This document shows, piece by piece, positions 55,771 to 64,000 of a DNA stretch of 64,000 nucleotides. The translations under genes and the position numbers were made by a program. The notes under the pieces are model-generated. The model ran no database searches, was not told the origin of the DNA, and worked only from the letters and a program-made list of their open reading frames with translations. Positions within the stretch are counted from its first letter, which is position 1. Each line of letters begins with the position of its first letter. The DNA is from Desulfovibrio sp. (GTDB lineage: Bacteria; Desulfobacterota; Desulfovibrionia; Desulfovibrionales; Desulfovibrionaceae): contig JAQYWK010000003.1 in assembly GCA_030145055.1 (NCBI GenBank), forward strand, positions 434,001-498,000, written 5' to 3'.

Positions 55771-56382
55771 ATGCAAACTGAAACTTTTCGCGCAATAATT
55801 GAAATAGCTTTCCCACTCATCCTTATAATGGACCCGCTTGGCAATCTTCCTACATGCCTGTCCATGATAAAAGAATTCCCTCCAAGCCGTCAGCGTAAGA
55901 TTTTATTTCGCGAACTGCTCTTTGCTCTTGGTATTATCATTTTGTTTATGTACCTCGGCGCAGGGCTCATGAAATTTCTCAATATCCATCAATCAACATT
56001 GCGTATAGCGGGAGGTGTAATCCTTTTCATCATTTCCATGAAAATGGTTTTCCCACAACCGGACAAATTGAAAATAGCCCCAGAGAAAGATCCTTTCATT
56101 GTTCCTATTGCTGTCCCACTATTCGCCGGCCCTTCTCTTTTAGCTGCTGTAATGGTTTACGGTTCCAAAGGGAATGCTGACGCAACTGTACTCTCAGGGG
56201 TTATGCTAGCGTGGTCTGTCTGTTTCGGAATAATGATGATTGGCCCGACATTAGCCAGTTTCTTGGGGAAACGCGGACTTAGAGCCTGTGAGAGACTGAT
56301 GGGACTAATCCTGATTCTTCTTTCAGTTCAGATGCTTGAAGATGGAATTGAATTTTATATTCGAAATGTTCTCTCAAAATAG
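55771..56382 (+). CDS. MarC family membrane protein
   Basis: About 203 residues from ATG 55771 (MQTETFRAII), which has AGGA 9 nt upstream; a longer frame from 55735 would overlap the aldolase gene and adds a non-hydrophobic segment. Six hydrophobic helices are predicted, with the family motif LILIMDPLGNLPTCLSMIK and the mirrored VPIAVPLFAGPSLLAAVM. MarC proteins were once linked to antibiotic resistance, but that link has not held up, and the function is unknown. It is probably co-transcribed with the aldolase. Confidence 0.88.
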   Translation: MQTETFRAIIEIAFPLILIMDPLGNLPTCLSMIKEFPPSRQRKILFRELLFALGIIILFMYLGAGLMKFLNIHQSTLRIAGGVILFIISMKMVFPQPDKLKIAPEKDPFIVPIAVPLFAGPSLLAAVMVYGSKGNADATVLSGVMLAWSVCFGIMMIGPTLASFLGKRGLRACERLMGLILILLSVQMLEDGIEFYIRNVLSK

Positions 56383-56453
56383 ATAATCTGCACGCAAGAA
56401 AAGTATCACGTAAACTTTTTAATTCAGGCTCAACTGATGCAGTATTTATGATT

Positions 56454-58421
56454 TTATTCAAAATATTTAGCGATCATATCTTTCAATAAATCCATATCAA
56501 TCGGCTTTGAAATGTACTCATTAATTCCTATAGACGACAATTTTTCAAAATCACCATCGCCCGCATAGGCACTCATCATCAATATGGGAATACGGCCATC
56601 GCCTGACTCATTTTCACGAATAGACTTAACCGCATCATAACCGTCCATTTCAGGCATTTGAATATCCATGAGAACCAGATCATGCCGTTCATCCTTCAAA
56701 GAATTAATAACTTCAACTCCAGTTGAAGCAGTACGTACAGTATAGCCCCATTTCTCAAGTTTTTTGCGCAGCATAAGTTGACTACGCATGTCATCCTCTG
56801 CGAGTAAGATACTTTTAAGAGAGCTTTTTGGTATGCACGCACCAAACTTATTTCCCTCAACAAACGGAGCCTTCAGCTCAAATCCAAACGAAATTCCGTC
56901 TTCCGATCCAAAAATAATTTTCCCATTAATTTTACCAACAGCATCTCTAAAACATTCTGAAAGGTCACCCTCGTTGAGATCATCCCTGTCACCGGTCGAA
57001 TCTTCAACCCAAAAATAAAATTCTGCTTCGCCGTCAGAAAAATTTCTAACTATTATCCCGGTACGAAGTCGCTTCCCCTTAAGAAGTCTCATTGCATTGC
57101 TCAATAAACCAAAAATAGCGCGAGATGCAGATATAGAACTTCCCTGCATATTCTCCGGCAAATTATCGTCCGCAACAAACTCGATAGACCGCCCATCAAT
57201 TTCCGCAGTCGGTATATATATATCTAAATTTTTTAGAAAAGTTATAGCCGGGTTAAAAGATTCACTATCATTTGCAGAGTCCTCATCACCGGATAAATCA
57301 TGCAAAAATGAATTTAATGCATCCATATATCTTTCGGATGATTGCAATCCTTTGGAAGCATAATTATGGGCGCTTTGAGGCAATTCTTCACGTATTAGCG
57401 CTTTAAAACTACCAATAATACCTACGAATGGAGTTCTCAATTCGTGACATAAACTGCTCAAAGAAAGTGGGGTATCAGAAGGTGCCATACCGGCAGCCTT
57501 ATTCTCGAGTTGAGAATTCATATTTCTAGCGTAACCTATTATAGCGGCAGGATTGCCTGCATCATTTTTAAACAGCGAATGCTGAATTGCCAAATTAATA
57601 GTACTTCCAGAGCTATCCTTCGCAGGTAGTATAAAATGACTATCAAGGCCAGTCGTAGCAACATTTGAGATATCTTCTAAAATAGTTGAAGCATGATGAG
57701 GAGGAAGATAAGTACGAACACTATTCCCAACACAAAGATCAGGATCAGAAACTCCTGCATATTCAGCAAAGACCTTATTAACTTTTAAAAAATTACCTTC
57801 GAAATCTTCAATAAACACACTTTCCGTAAAATTATCCATAACAGCGGTTAAATAGTCTTTTTGAAGATAAAGTTCTTTTTCAATATTCTTAAAATTTGAA
57901 ACATCTCTGACAGCACCAACAAATCCAACGGGCTGGCCATGTTCATCCAAAAGCAGCTTCGCACCAACTATAAGATGAAGAAAATCACCGTTTACATTAA
58001 TAAGCACTGATTCAAAACTACGCACTTCGCCCTCTGAAAAAAGCCGGTCCATAAAGTCCTTGCGAGATTCAGGGTCAACACAGAAAGGGCCTTTTAACGA
58101 AGTGGCGTCCACGCTGTAGGGTTTTGATACAAGCCCGGCAATCTTGCTACAAGTGTCATTTGCAAAATAACATTCACCTTCAATATTTGCCTGATATAGA
58201 CCAATATCTGAGCACTCCAAAACTGATGAATAAAATTCACTCTGTTTTGTTAAATCTTTACCTACTTTATTAAGAAATCTAGTTATTCCAAAAATTGAGA
58301 CTGCCCCAATTCCAAACATACTCCACAGAGAAACAATTGAATATTGAGTTTGTAAAAAGCCGGCGAGGTAAGCCCCACAAAGGCATAAGGCAGGCAAAAT
58401 AAAATAAAAATAACGGTGCAT
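56454..58421 (-). CDS. PAS-PAS hybrid sensor protein with degenerate kinase core
   Basis: A 655-residue protein with two N-terminal membrane segments (about 6-24 and 30-50), two PAS domains (about 65-180 and 190-305), a HisKA-like helix (SLCHELRTPFVGIIGSFKAL, His present), an ATPase-like domain, and an intact receiver (about 530-652, with LVLMDIQMPEMDG). In the ATPase domain the N box reads LLSNAMRLLKGKR, while the G1 box DxGxG is replaced by EDSTGDRDD, and no GTGLGL G2 box is found. ATP binding is therefore doubtful. It may act as a sensor that is phosphorylated by another kinase, or as a phosphatase. Confidence 0.85.
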   Translation of the reverse strand: MHRYFYFILPALCLCGAYLAGFLQTQYSIVSLWSMFGIGAVSIFGITRFLNKVGKDLTKQSEFYSSVLECSDIGLYQANIEGECYFANDTCSKIAGLVSKPYSVDATSLKGPFCVDPESRKDFMDRLFSEGEVRSFESVLINVNGDFLHLIVGAKLLLDEHGQPVGFVGAVRDVSNFKNIEKELYLQKDYLTAVMDNFTESVFIEDFEGNFLKVNKVFAEYAGVSDPDLCVGNSVRTYLPPHHASTILEDISNVATTGLDSHFILPAKDSSGSTINLAIQHSLFKNDAGNPAAIIGYARNMNSQLENKAAGMAPSDTPLSLSSLCHELRTPFVGIIGSFKALIREELPQSAHNYASKGLQSSERYMDALNSFLHDLSGDEDSANDSESFNPAITFLKNLDIYIPTAEIDGRSIEFVADDNLPENMQGSSISASRAIFGLLSNAMRLLKGKRLRTGIIVRNFSDGEAEFYFWVEDSTGDRDDLNEGDLSECFRDAVGKINGKIIFGSEDGISFGFELKAPFVEGNKFGACIPKSSLKSILLAEDDMRSQLMLRKKLEKWGYTVRTASTGVEVINSLKDERHDLVLMDIQMPEMDGYDAVKSIRENESGDGRIPILMMSAYAGDGDFEKLSSIGINEYISKPIDMDLLKDMIAKYFE

Positions 58422-58573
58422 ATCTATAAATCTCGGATAGTGTCAGTTAGTATTTTGAGACGATTAACGTTTCTAATAAGCAAATAACATTTTAAACCTT
58501 TGCTTAACTATATTGAACGGCATCCTATATAGCAAGAGTTATAGCAATCTTAACACACTGGCTTTTTAACAAC

Positions 58574-58610
58574 AAAAAAATCTGTTCCCCCAAAAAGGGA
58601 GAACAGATTT
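58574..58610 (-). terminator. Terminator of cheW
   Basis: AAATCTGTTC (58578-58587) and GAACAGATTT (58601-58610) with an inner CCC/GGG form a long stem; on the minus strand TTTTTTT follows. Confidence 0.8.
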
Positions 58611-58657
58611 ATCGGTCTCTACATAGAAAAGAGTAATAATCTTAAGCGATTCTCAAT

Positions 58658-59203
58658 TTAAAGATTTAGAGTCATCCCTTGATCAGGATTTATCTCAGGC
58701 ACTGCCTCAGCTGAAGATTCATGATTTACACTTCTAAGCACAGCCAACTCTTCAACGGAAAGAATTTTATTAATATCAAGAATGATCACAAAATCTTCAC
58801 CCTGCTTACCCATACCACGAATGAAATCTGTTTTAATAGTAGTTCCCATTCTAGGCGGCTCTTCGATCATATCTTCGGTGAGTTCAATAACTTCTCTAAC
58901 AGAATCGGCTAATGCGCCCATAACGGTACTATCACCATCAAAGAGAACTTCCACAATAATAATACAAGTATTAATCGTGTCTTCTGTCTTGCTCATACCG
59001 AATTTAAGTCGCATGTCAACGACGGGCACAGCATGCCCTCTTAGATTAATTACTCCGCGCATAAACTTCGGAGTCCGAGGGATCCTTGTTATAGGAGTCA
59101 ACTCTAGCACTTCTCTAACGCTAGAGATATCCAGAGCATAAATATCTTTGTTTAACGTAAATGTTAGATATTGATTCATCGTGCTGTTCGTTCCATCGCC
59201 CAT
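58658..59203 (-). CDS. cheW: CheW chemotaxis coupling protein
   Basis: A 181-residue CheW, which links chemoreceptors to CheA. The two-barrel CheW domain has YLTFTLNKDIYALDISSVREV, ITRIPRTPKFMRGVINLRGHAVPVVD and a final FVIILDINKILS. A 30-residue acidic tail follows the domain. Receptors and CheA are not nearby, so it is an orphan copy. A GGGTG-rich site precedes the ATG. A terminator ends the gene. Confidence 0.93.
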   Translation of the reverse strand: MGDGTNSTMNQYLTFTLNKDIYALDISSVREVLELTPITRIPRTPKFMRGVINLRGHAVPVVDMRLKFGMSKTEDTINTCIIIVEVLFDGDSTVMGALADSVREVIELTEDMIEEPPRMGTTIKTDFIRGMGKQGEDFVIILDINKILSVEELAVLRSVNHESSAEAVPEINPDQGMTLNL

Positions 59204-59358
59204 CTTGCACCCACTCTATTTAGATAATGTTTATAAATACGTTGTTAATATAGAAGACATTAATAAAAAAACGAAAAATCATCTAGGCCTAATTATTTTT
59301 TTTTAAACAAACCTTGTAAATAATTTTCTTTAACAGAACCTTATTTCAAGAGGAAAAA

Positions 59359-59712
59359 TCAACCCACTGTAGATAAGTACTCTTTCAAAACAATCAAAAG
59401 CTTTCCCAGTTCACTATCAATACTTAAAAGAAACTTGCGACTCTTTTCAATATCCCCTTTTCTTGCAGCCACCTCTGTGTCCTCAGCAGCCTGAGCAAGA
59501 ATTGGAGCACGTATTGTAGCAGAAATACCTTTCAATGCATGAGAATACTTAATAACTAGATCAATATCATTCTCTTCAAAAGCTTTTGTGAGAGAATTCA
59601 TGCGCTCAGGCGCATCTAAAAGATATACATTCAATATCTCAACAGCAAGGTCCATATCTCCACCAAGGTGATACAAGAAAGCAGTCGCATCAAAAATTTC
59701 ATCGGACGTCAT
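59359..59712 (-). CDS. Orphan HPt-domain protein
   Basis: A 117-residue single HPt domain. His58 in YSHALKGISATI is the phosphorylation site, and EILNVYLLDAPERMNSLTKAF is the characteristic helix before it. Transcribed toward cheW but 155 bp away from it, so it may or may not share its transcript. The degenerate hybrid sensor protein encoded at 56454-58421, whose receiver is intact, would be a candidate partner. Confidence 0.85.
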   Translation of the reverse strand: MTSDEIFDATAFLYHLGGDMDLAVEILNVYLLDAPERMNSLTKAFEENDIDLVIKYSHALKGISATIRAPILAQAAEDTEVAARKGDIEKSRKFLLSIDSELGKLLIVLKEYLSTVG

Positions 59713-59788
59713 AATTAATTACCGTTTGCAATATGTCTAAGTCAAAAAAACCATCAAGAAGTACGAGTTAATATTAATAACATATCTG

Positions 59789-61438
59789 TCAACAATTAAC
59801 TATTTCTAATAGCTTTTCGAGGCTACCTATTTTTCTATTCCAAAATCGCTTATAACCACCAGCAATTGCTATTTTTTTAGAGTTATTTAATTCACTAACC
59901 CCTTCTTTCAAACGAAAAACCTTCAAATTAACTAGCCCAAGCTCTGCGCTCATCCTCCAATCTTCAGGGTAATGCAAAGATAGATGAGACAAAAAACCAA
60001 GCCGCATATATTCCGCTCCCATGACCCCGTCAAACAAGGAGTCCAGACGCTTATATATTTCTATATTCTTGGAGTCTAATCGTAGAGCTGCAAAATAACA
60101 ATGAGCAGCGCAGGCAGGAAAATCCTTGTCTTCATTAAATACAACGCCAGATATCATGTTTATCCCTGACCGTGAAAGCTCGCGCCCCCAGAGCATAAGC
60201 AGATGAACTTGATCTGCAGGGCTTTCAAATTCATTGGGTCGCACACATTTCTGATAGCGATACCAAAAATGCTTGGCTAAATCCCAATTTCCAATCCTGC
60301 TGTTACCGATAGAAGCCGACATATTGAAGCGAACATCATCAGTACCATCGGCACTATTCAAATAGATACGGACTACATCCATAAAAGCCTTATCCATACG
60401 CCCTTTAGCAAAAATTCTCAGCAATGCAGTATCCTTAATAAGGCCGCCAGGCCCGCGTCTTAACCCCCCAATGATATCTGCCCATAAAAACGAAGACTGA
60501 CCTGTTTCGCCGAGAGCGGCCTGAACCTGATAATATAAAAAATCATTTTCCGCACAATTAAGAGTTTGCGGCACAAGATCTTTTGCGAAGTCTATTATAG
60601 TTGCCATTCGATTCGCAGGCATATGATCCCGCAAAACGCGCTCATACGCTGCCAGCCCCATAGACGCGGCAAGCTTAGGATTATTTATTAAACGGTCAAG
60701 AATCTCTTTCAGCTCCAGAACATTATTATAAACGGCAATTTCTTTACCATCTTCAAAAAGCTCTGCAAGCTCCTCCCCTACATATGGAGTGACTACGGCG
60801 CATCCACATGACCCACCTTCAAACAAACGAAAATTAACTTCTCCGAACAAAGCTTCGTTCGGCACAATCCGGGTTTGCTTATAAAGAGTCATCATTTGCG
60901 AAACACTGAGCCCGTCTGCCATGTTCAAATCATAACCATTCTTTAAAAAATCCACGAACCATTGTCGCGAGGGTCTTTGCGGAGAAACTCGTCCGACAAA
61001 TGTCATATCGTGTTCTCGCTTACTGTGCGGGATAACTCCTTCCTGAGTTCCAGTATCAGGACCAAGCCGCCCACCCATCCACGGAACCCAGCAAATTTTA
61101 GCAGTGCAAACTTTCTCTAATAAAGGAACGTACTTCTTCTGCGTAGTAAGCACGCCATCAAACAGCGACCCATACAAACCATGCCAGTACATATTCATAT
61201 GGGTATCAACAGACCAAAATATCTTTATACAATTAACCAAGGCTAGCCCACGTAAGAAGACTTTACTGCCCAAAGATTCCTGCTGCAAAATAATATCAGG
61301 AGCAAAGCCCCGCTTCTCAAGTTCGCAAGGAACATCTACTTCGCGCTCTGCCGTATAAAGAGAATACACTTCATACCCAGACGCTTTAAATACATCGACC
61401 ATAGGCTTTCGGCAATTAACTAAAAATATCTTTTGCAT
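59789..61438 (-). CDS. CgeB-like glycosyltransferase with TPR-like C-terminus
   Basis: A 549-residue protein. The N-terminal 330 residues resemble the CgeB/DUF3880-type glycosyltransferases of GT-B fold: KIFWSVDTHMNMYWHG, HDMTFVGRVSPQRPSR, and the donor-site segment LFEGGSCGCAVVTPYVGEELAELFEDGKEIAVY. The C-terminal 200 residues are helical and repeat-like (FPACAAHCYFAALRLDSKNIEIYKRLDSLF), as in TPR-containing enzymes. Proteins of this layout modify flagellin or surface polysaccharides in related bacteria, but no such target gene is nearby. Monocistronic. Confidence 0.78.
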   Translation of the reverse strand: MQKIFLVNCRKPMVDVFKASGYEVYSLYTAEREVDVPCELEKRGFAPDIILQQESLGSKVFLRGLALVNCIKIFWSVDTHMNMYWHGLYGSLFDGVLTTQKKYVPLLEKVCTAKICWVPWMGGRLGPDTGTQEGVIPHSKREHDMTFVGRVSPQRPSRQWFVDFLKNGYDLNMADGLSVSQMMTLYKQTRIVPNEALFGEVNFRLFEGGSCGCAVVTPYVGEELAELFEDGKEIAVYNNVLELKEILDRLINNPKLAASMGLAAYERVLRDHMPANRMATIIDFAKDLVPQTLNCAENDFLYYQVQAALGETGQSSFLWADIIGGLRRGPGGLIKDTALLRIFAKGRMDKAFMDVVRIYLNSADGTDDVRFNMSASIGNSRIGNWDLAKHFWYRYQKCVRPNEFESPADQVHLLMLWGRELSRSGINMISGVVFNEDKDFPACAAHCYFAALRLDSKNIEIYKRLDSLFDGVMGAEYMRLGFLSHLSLHYPEDWRMSAELGLVNLKVFRLKEGVSELNNSKKIAIAGGYKRFWNRKIGSLEKLLEIVNC

Positions 61439-61519
61439 AAAGAACTCTATACCTTAATGATCTTTAACTTTAAAGACATTCAAGCAACAGAAATTATTAA
61501 ACATGATGCTTATCATTCA

Positions 61520-61787
61520 CTAGCTAATCTTTGCCCTTAACCGTAGAAAAAGCCTTCGCCAGTTCATGAGTCCATCCATCGCAGAAAGGAGACTTGCATC
61601 TAAAAACTGCATATTATCATATGGAACCAGAACAACATGACCAACTCCAGGGGCAGGTGAGGACGGAACAAACACCACGGCCATATCTTCGCCGCTCCGT
61701 TCTAGATAAAGGATAAGGCAAATTGGCAGCAAAACAAAAAAAACCACCCACCACGGAAGATTTGATAAATTCAACAAATGCTTTCAT
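61520..61787 (-). pseudogene. DUF502-like gene with frameshift at a T8 run
   Basis: A strong ribosome site AGGAGGGGG precedes ATG 61787 at 4 nt. That frame gives MKAFVEFIKSSVVGGFF, then reaches eight T residues (minus strand 61743-61736) and leaves the conserved frame. One T fewer would continue directly into VLLPICLILYLERSGED, MAVVFVPSSPAPGVGHVVLVP and the end at 61520. The combined 89-residue product resembles the N-terminal membrane segment and the C-terminal VFVPTTPNP-like motif of DUF502 proteins, with the middle missing. It may be a decaying pseudogene, a slippage-controlled gene, or a sequencing error in a homopolymer. Confidence 0.6.
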
Positions 61788-61865
61788 AAAACCCCCTCCT
61801 ATATAAAAAGCACTTATCCTATCCTAACTTTTTTTGCTACCAATCTAGGTACGAGAACATCTCAT

Positions 61866-61903
61866 AAAAAAAGCCGCCTCCCCATATGGAGAAGCGGCTT
61901 TTT
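61866..61903 (-). terminator. Terminator of the tmc genes
   Basis: AAAAAGCCGC (61868-61877) and GCGGCTTTTT (61894-61903) form a 10-bp stem just past tmcA; on the minus strand T residues follow. Confidence 0.8.
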
Positions 61904-61929
61904 GATACTAACTTGAAAGAAGTTCCGGA

Positions 61930-62334
61930 CTAGTGACCTGAGGGAGCTGCTCCACCGTTTGGATGACAACCAGCACAAGTTACAGGACCCTTATCTTCTT
62001 CGATATGACAGTTTGAACACAACTTATGGTAAGCGTTACGAAGTCCAGTTTTTCCAGATTCAGGCTTAATCTGATGACAGGAAGAACATTTTTCGTCTTC
62101 GGAACTCTCACCTTCCACCAACTTACCGTCTTCCCACACGTGGTGACAAGCGGCGCAGTCTTCAATTCCAGCCTTTTCGTTATGTTCATCATGAGCGAAC
62201 ACAGCGGCAGGGCGTGTTGGATGCACGAATGCCGGGTCCTTCAGGAATGAGATTTCATCCTGACAAAACGCAGGTATCATGTAGAGAAAGACACAGGCGG
62301 CAACAGCCGCAATGGTGAATACTCTTTTTAACAT
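61930..62334 (-). CDS. tmcA: Tetraheme cytochrome c3, type II (TmcA)
   Basis: About 134 residues from ATG 62334, which has GGGGG 9 nt upstream; the longer open frame starting at 62421 overlaps tmcB. A signal peptide ([24 protein letters not shown]) sends it to the periplasm. Four CxxCH heme sites are present: CAACH, CSSCH, CSNCH and CAGCH. The four further His for bis-His ligation are in FAHDEH, CAACHH and AYHKL. This count fits a type II c3 cytochrome rather than triheme DsrJ. TmcA takes electrons from hydrogenase/type I c3 and passes them to the membrane complex. Confidence 0.9.
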   Translation of the reverse strand: MLKRVFTIAAVAACVFLYMIPAFCQDEISFLKDPAFVHPTRPAAVFAHDEHNEKAGIEDCAACHHVWEDGKLVEGESSEDEKCSSCHQIKPESGKTGLRNAYHKLCSNCHIEEDKGPVTCAGCHPNGGAAPSGH

Positions 62335-62347
62335 TGTAATATTCCCC

Positions 62348-63664
62348 CTATTCCACTTCAGGCTTTTCCATGAGATCATAGATAAGATCGCCGAAGAATT
62401 TAATGTCCATGCCCAGTTCATAATAGTGAACTAAATCTTCAAGTCCACCGTGGCAGTTGTGACAAGGTGCAAGGATTGTTTTTACACCAGTAGCTTTAAG
62501 CTGCTCGGCCTTAATCCTGTTACCCTTCATACGGACATTCTTGAACGGAGGACCACAGTTGATAACACCACCACCAGCAGCACAACAATAGTTATGCTCG
62601 AGGTTAGGGTGCATTTCGACCACATTATCACAAAGTGCGTGAGCAAGTTTGCGAGACTGTTCCATCAAACCGCGTCCGCGGATGATATTACAAGGATCGT
62701 GGATGGTAATTGGTTCATGGAATTTTTCGCGCAGCTTAATCTTGCCTGCTTCAAATAATTCCCAGAAGAATTCCACAGAATGAACTACTTCAATGGGATA
62801 CATATCCCATCCATCCCAACGGTTACCTTGATCATAAATAGAACGGAATGCGTGACCGCACTCGCCCATAACAATCTTTTTAACCTTGAGATCTAGAGCA
62901 GATTCAAAGTGAATTTTCTTTAACCGGCCCATCATTTCAAAATCACCAGAGAACATACACATATCAGAGTTATCCCAGCCCGGTGAAGTAGGCATGGTAA
63001 AATCAACTCCGGCCTCGTTCATAATAAACGCAGCTTGATAAATGAGCTGAGTACGGAACTTCGGCTCAGGAGCAATAACTGAATAATAAATCTCCGCACC
63101 TTCCTTATCGAGAGGAATACGAAGATTCGGCATTTCGTCTCTGGCTTCATCTTCCTGCCATTGCAAGGTATCCATCCACTCATCATCTTTAAGCCACATC
63201 TGGTTCATAGTGGCTGCATGACTGTGTGCGGTATCCTGAATGTACTGAGGAGTTACACCAAGTTTGTGACACATACGACGCACAGTGCTCATAATGTACC
63301 CGGTATCAATTCCGAGTGGACAATAATGAACACAGCGACGACAGAGGTTACATTCTGTATAAGCAATTTGAGCCATCTGGTAGACAAACTCGGGAGTAAC
63401 CTTACAGTCTTTGCGTAGTATTTCACCCATTGTTTGATGAACCTTACCCGCAGGAGAGTAAGAAGGGTCACCATCATGAGACATATAATAATGGCAAGCT
63501 TCGGAACACATACCGCAGCGCATGCAAGTTTCTGCATACAGCTTAAGTTTTGCGCCGGTTTCTCCTTCGAGAACCTGCCTAAGTGTGTCTTCGATACGCT
63601 GTGGGGTCAGGCGGGACACGCCCCGAGTCAGCCCAGCATCCTCAATTTTCCTGTCAAATGTCAT
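62348..63664 (-). CDS. tmcB: Heterodisulfide-reductase-like iron-sulfur protein TmcB
   Basis: A 438-residue cytoplasmic protein related to HdrD and DsrK. Two [4Fe-4S] ferredoxin sites, [14 protein letters not shown] and [14 protein letters not shown], lie in the first 140 residues. Two CCG-type segments, [12 protein letters not shown] ... NYCCAAGGG and [12 protein letters not shown], form the catalytic cluster site in the C-terminal half. AGGAG lies 7 nt before the ATG. Located between tmcC and tmcA, it would receive electrons across the membrane from the cytochrome in the Tmc complex during hydrogen or formate oxidation with sulfate. The partner of the CCG cluster is thought to be a disulfide such as DsrC trisulfide; that is family knowledge for DsrK. 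Confidence 0.92.
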   Translation of the reverse strand: MTFDRKIEDAGLTRGVSRLTPQRIEDTLRQVLEGETGAKLKLYAETCMRCGMCSEACHYYMSHDGDPSYSPAGKVHQTMGEILRKDCKVTPEFVYQMAQIAYTECNLCRRCVHYCPLGIDTGYIMSTVRRMCHKLGVTPQYIQDTAHSHAATMNQMWLKDDEWMDTLQWQEDEARDEMPNLRIPLDKEGAEIYYSVIAPEPKFRTQLIYQAAFIMNEAGVDFTMPTSPGWDNSDMCMFSGDFEMMGRLKKIHFESALDLKVKKIVMGECGHAFRSIYDQGNRWDGWDMYPIEVVHSVEFFWELFEAGKIKLREKFHEPITIHDPCNIIRGRGLMEQSRKLAHALCDNVVEMHPNLEHNYCCAAGGGVINCGPPFKNVRMKGNRIKAEQLKATGVKTILAPCHNCHGGLEDLVHYYELGMDIKFFGDLIYDLMEKPEVE

Positions 63665-63690
63665 TTGAAAACTCCTTGTAGGGACTTTGG

Positions 63691-64000
63691 TTACCAGTCC
63701 TTAGAGTGGCGAACGCCACCGAACTCAGATCCCATGTAGGCTCTAGTAAAGAAGCCGAACAACATGTGACTAAGACGGGAGAAAGGAATGCTGATAAGCA
63801 TGATTTCTCCACAAAGGATGTGTAGTACAAGCATTACCTTGTCGTTTCCGATCTGGTGATATGCCAGAACACCGAAGAGGAAAGTCAAAGCCGGAATGGC
63901 CAAAGCGATCCAATCTTTACCGGTAGTTAAGAAACGAACATCACGCTGCAAAAAGCGGCGTAGTCCGAAGTATACGCAGCACGCTACGAATACGATAGAC
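63691..64000 (-). CDS. tmcC: Membrane subunit of the Tmc complex, TmcC (5' part outside window)
   Basis: The minus-strand frame is open from the window edge to a stop at 63691, giving the C-terminal 102 residues of a membrane protein. Two hydrophobic segments (DWIALAIPALTFLFGVLAYHQ and LVLHILCGEIMLISIPF) contain His residues that fit heme b ligation in NarI/DsrM-type proteins, followed by the cytoplasmic tail FTRAYMGSEFGGVRHSKDW. A TTG at 63951 could be read as a start, but the upstream 49 nt code for a further membrane segment in the same frame, so the gene runs on beyond the window. It is the quinone/heme b subunit that precedes tmcB by 26 nt. Confidence 0.85.
   Translation of the reverse strand, partial: SIVFVACCVYFGLRRFLQRDVRFLTTGKDWIALAIPALTFLFGVLAYHQIGNDKVMLVLHILCGEIMLISIPFSRLSHMLFGFFTRAYMGSEFGGVRHSKDW

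Noticed and set aside
61930-62334. DsrJ from a dsrMKJOP operon
   Set aside because: The protein has four CxxCH sites, not three, and dsrO and dsrP do not follow; the tetraheme count and gene order fit Tmc.

Overview
The window comes from a marine-type Desulfovibrionaceae sulfate reducer (Desulfovibrio/Maridesulfovibrio-like, moderately AT-rich). The diagnosis rests on complete dsrA-dsrB-dsrD genes for dissimilatory sulfite reductase with the usual cobyrinate diamide synthase gene next door, on a TmcA-TmcB-TmcC redox-complex locus at the right edge, and on an [FeFe]-hydrogenase maturase HydF. No tRNA, rRNA, CRISPR array, insertion sequence or complete prophage was recognised.

Left part (1-14 kb) is mainly housekeeping metabolism: a flavodoxin-domain protein cut by the edge, a transaldolase-like aldolase, a stand-alone trpB preceded by a clear tryptophan attenuator (leader peptide with three consecutive Trp codons, antiterminator and terminator), a PLP-dependent C-S lyase, a three-gene unit HPt - DAHP synthase/chorismate mutase - aroB, an ABC-F ATPase, a KtrB/KtrA-type potassium transporter, a TPR protein and a glutaminyl cyclase. 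From 14 to 23 kb lie a 1409-residue acyl-CoA dehydratase activase fusion, a lipoprotein serine protease paired with a TraT-like lipoprotein, and an NSS transporter. Two paralogous FecR-domain/RTX-repeat proteins occupy 24-28 kb.

The centre (28-36 kb) holds lgt, an unknown gene, cbiA/cobB, dsrD, dsrB and dsrA on the minus strand. A strong hairpin with a T tract lies between dsrB and dsrD, and dsrA has a long structured leader. A Cys-cluster protein and a small conserved-looking protein are divergent from dsrA. Then follow DUF523, L-serine dehydratase and a BASS-family transporter.

The right half (39-61 kb) is rich in signalling: two hybrid histidine kinases (one with a receiver lacking its phosphoacceptor Asp, one with a degenerate ATPase domain), three orphan HPt proteins in the whole window, CheX, CheW and a PAS-GGDEF cyclase. 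Between them sit hydF, glnS, a phage-like regulatory pair (Mor-like and S24 repressor-like genes facing a 24-bp perfect palindrome), groES-groEL, an M48 protease, a class II aldolase and a MarC protein. A CgeB-like glycosyltransferase, a frameshifted DUF502-like gene and the Tmc genes close the window.

Most transcription units end in intrinsic terminators that are easy to read and are listed individually. Promoters are proposed only where a -35/-10 pair with 16-17 bp spacing can be seen; all are unverified.
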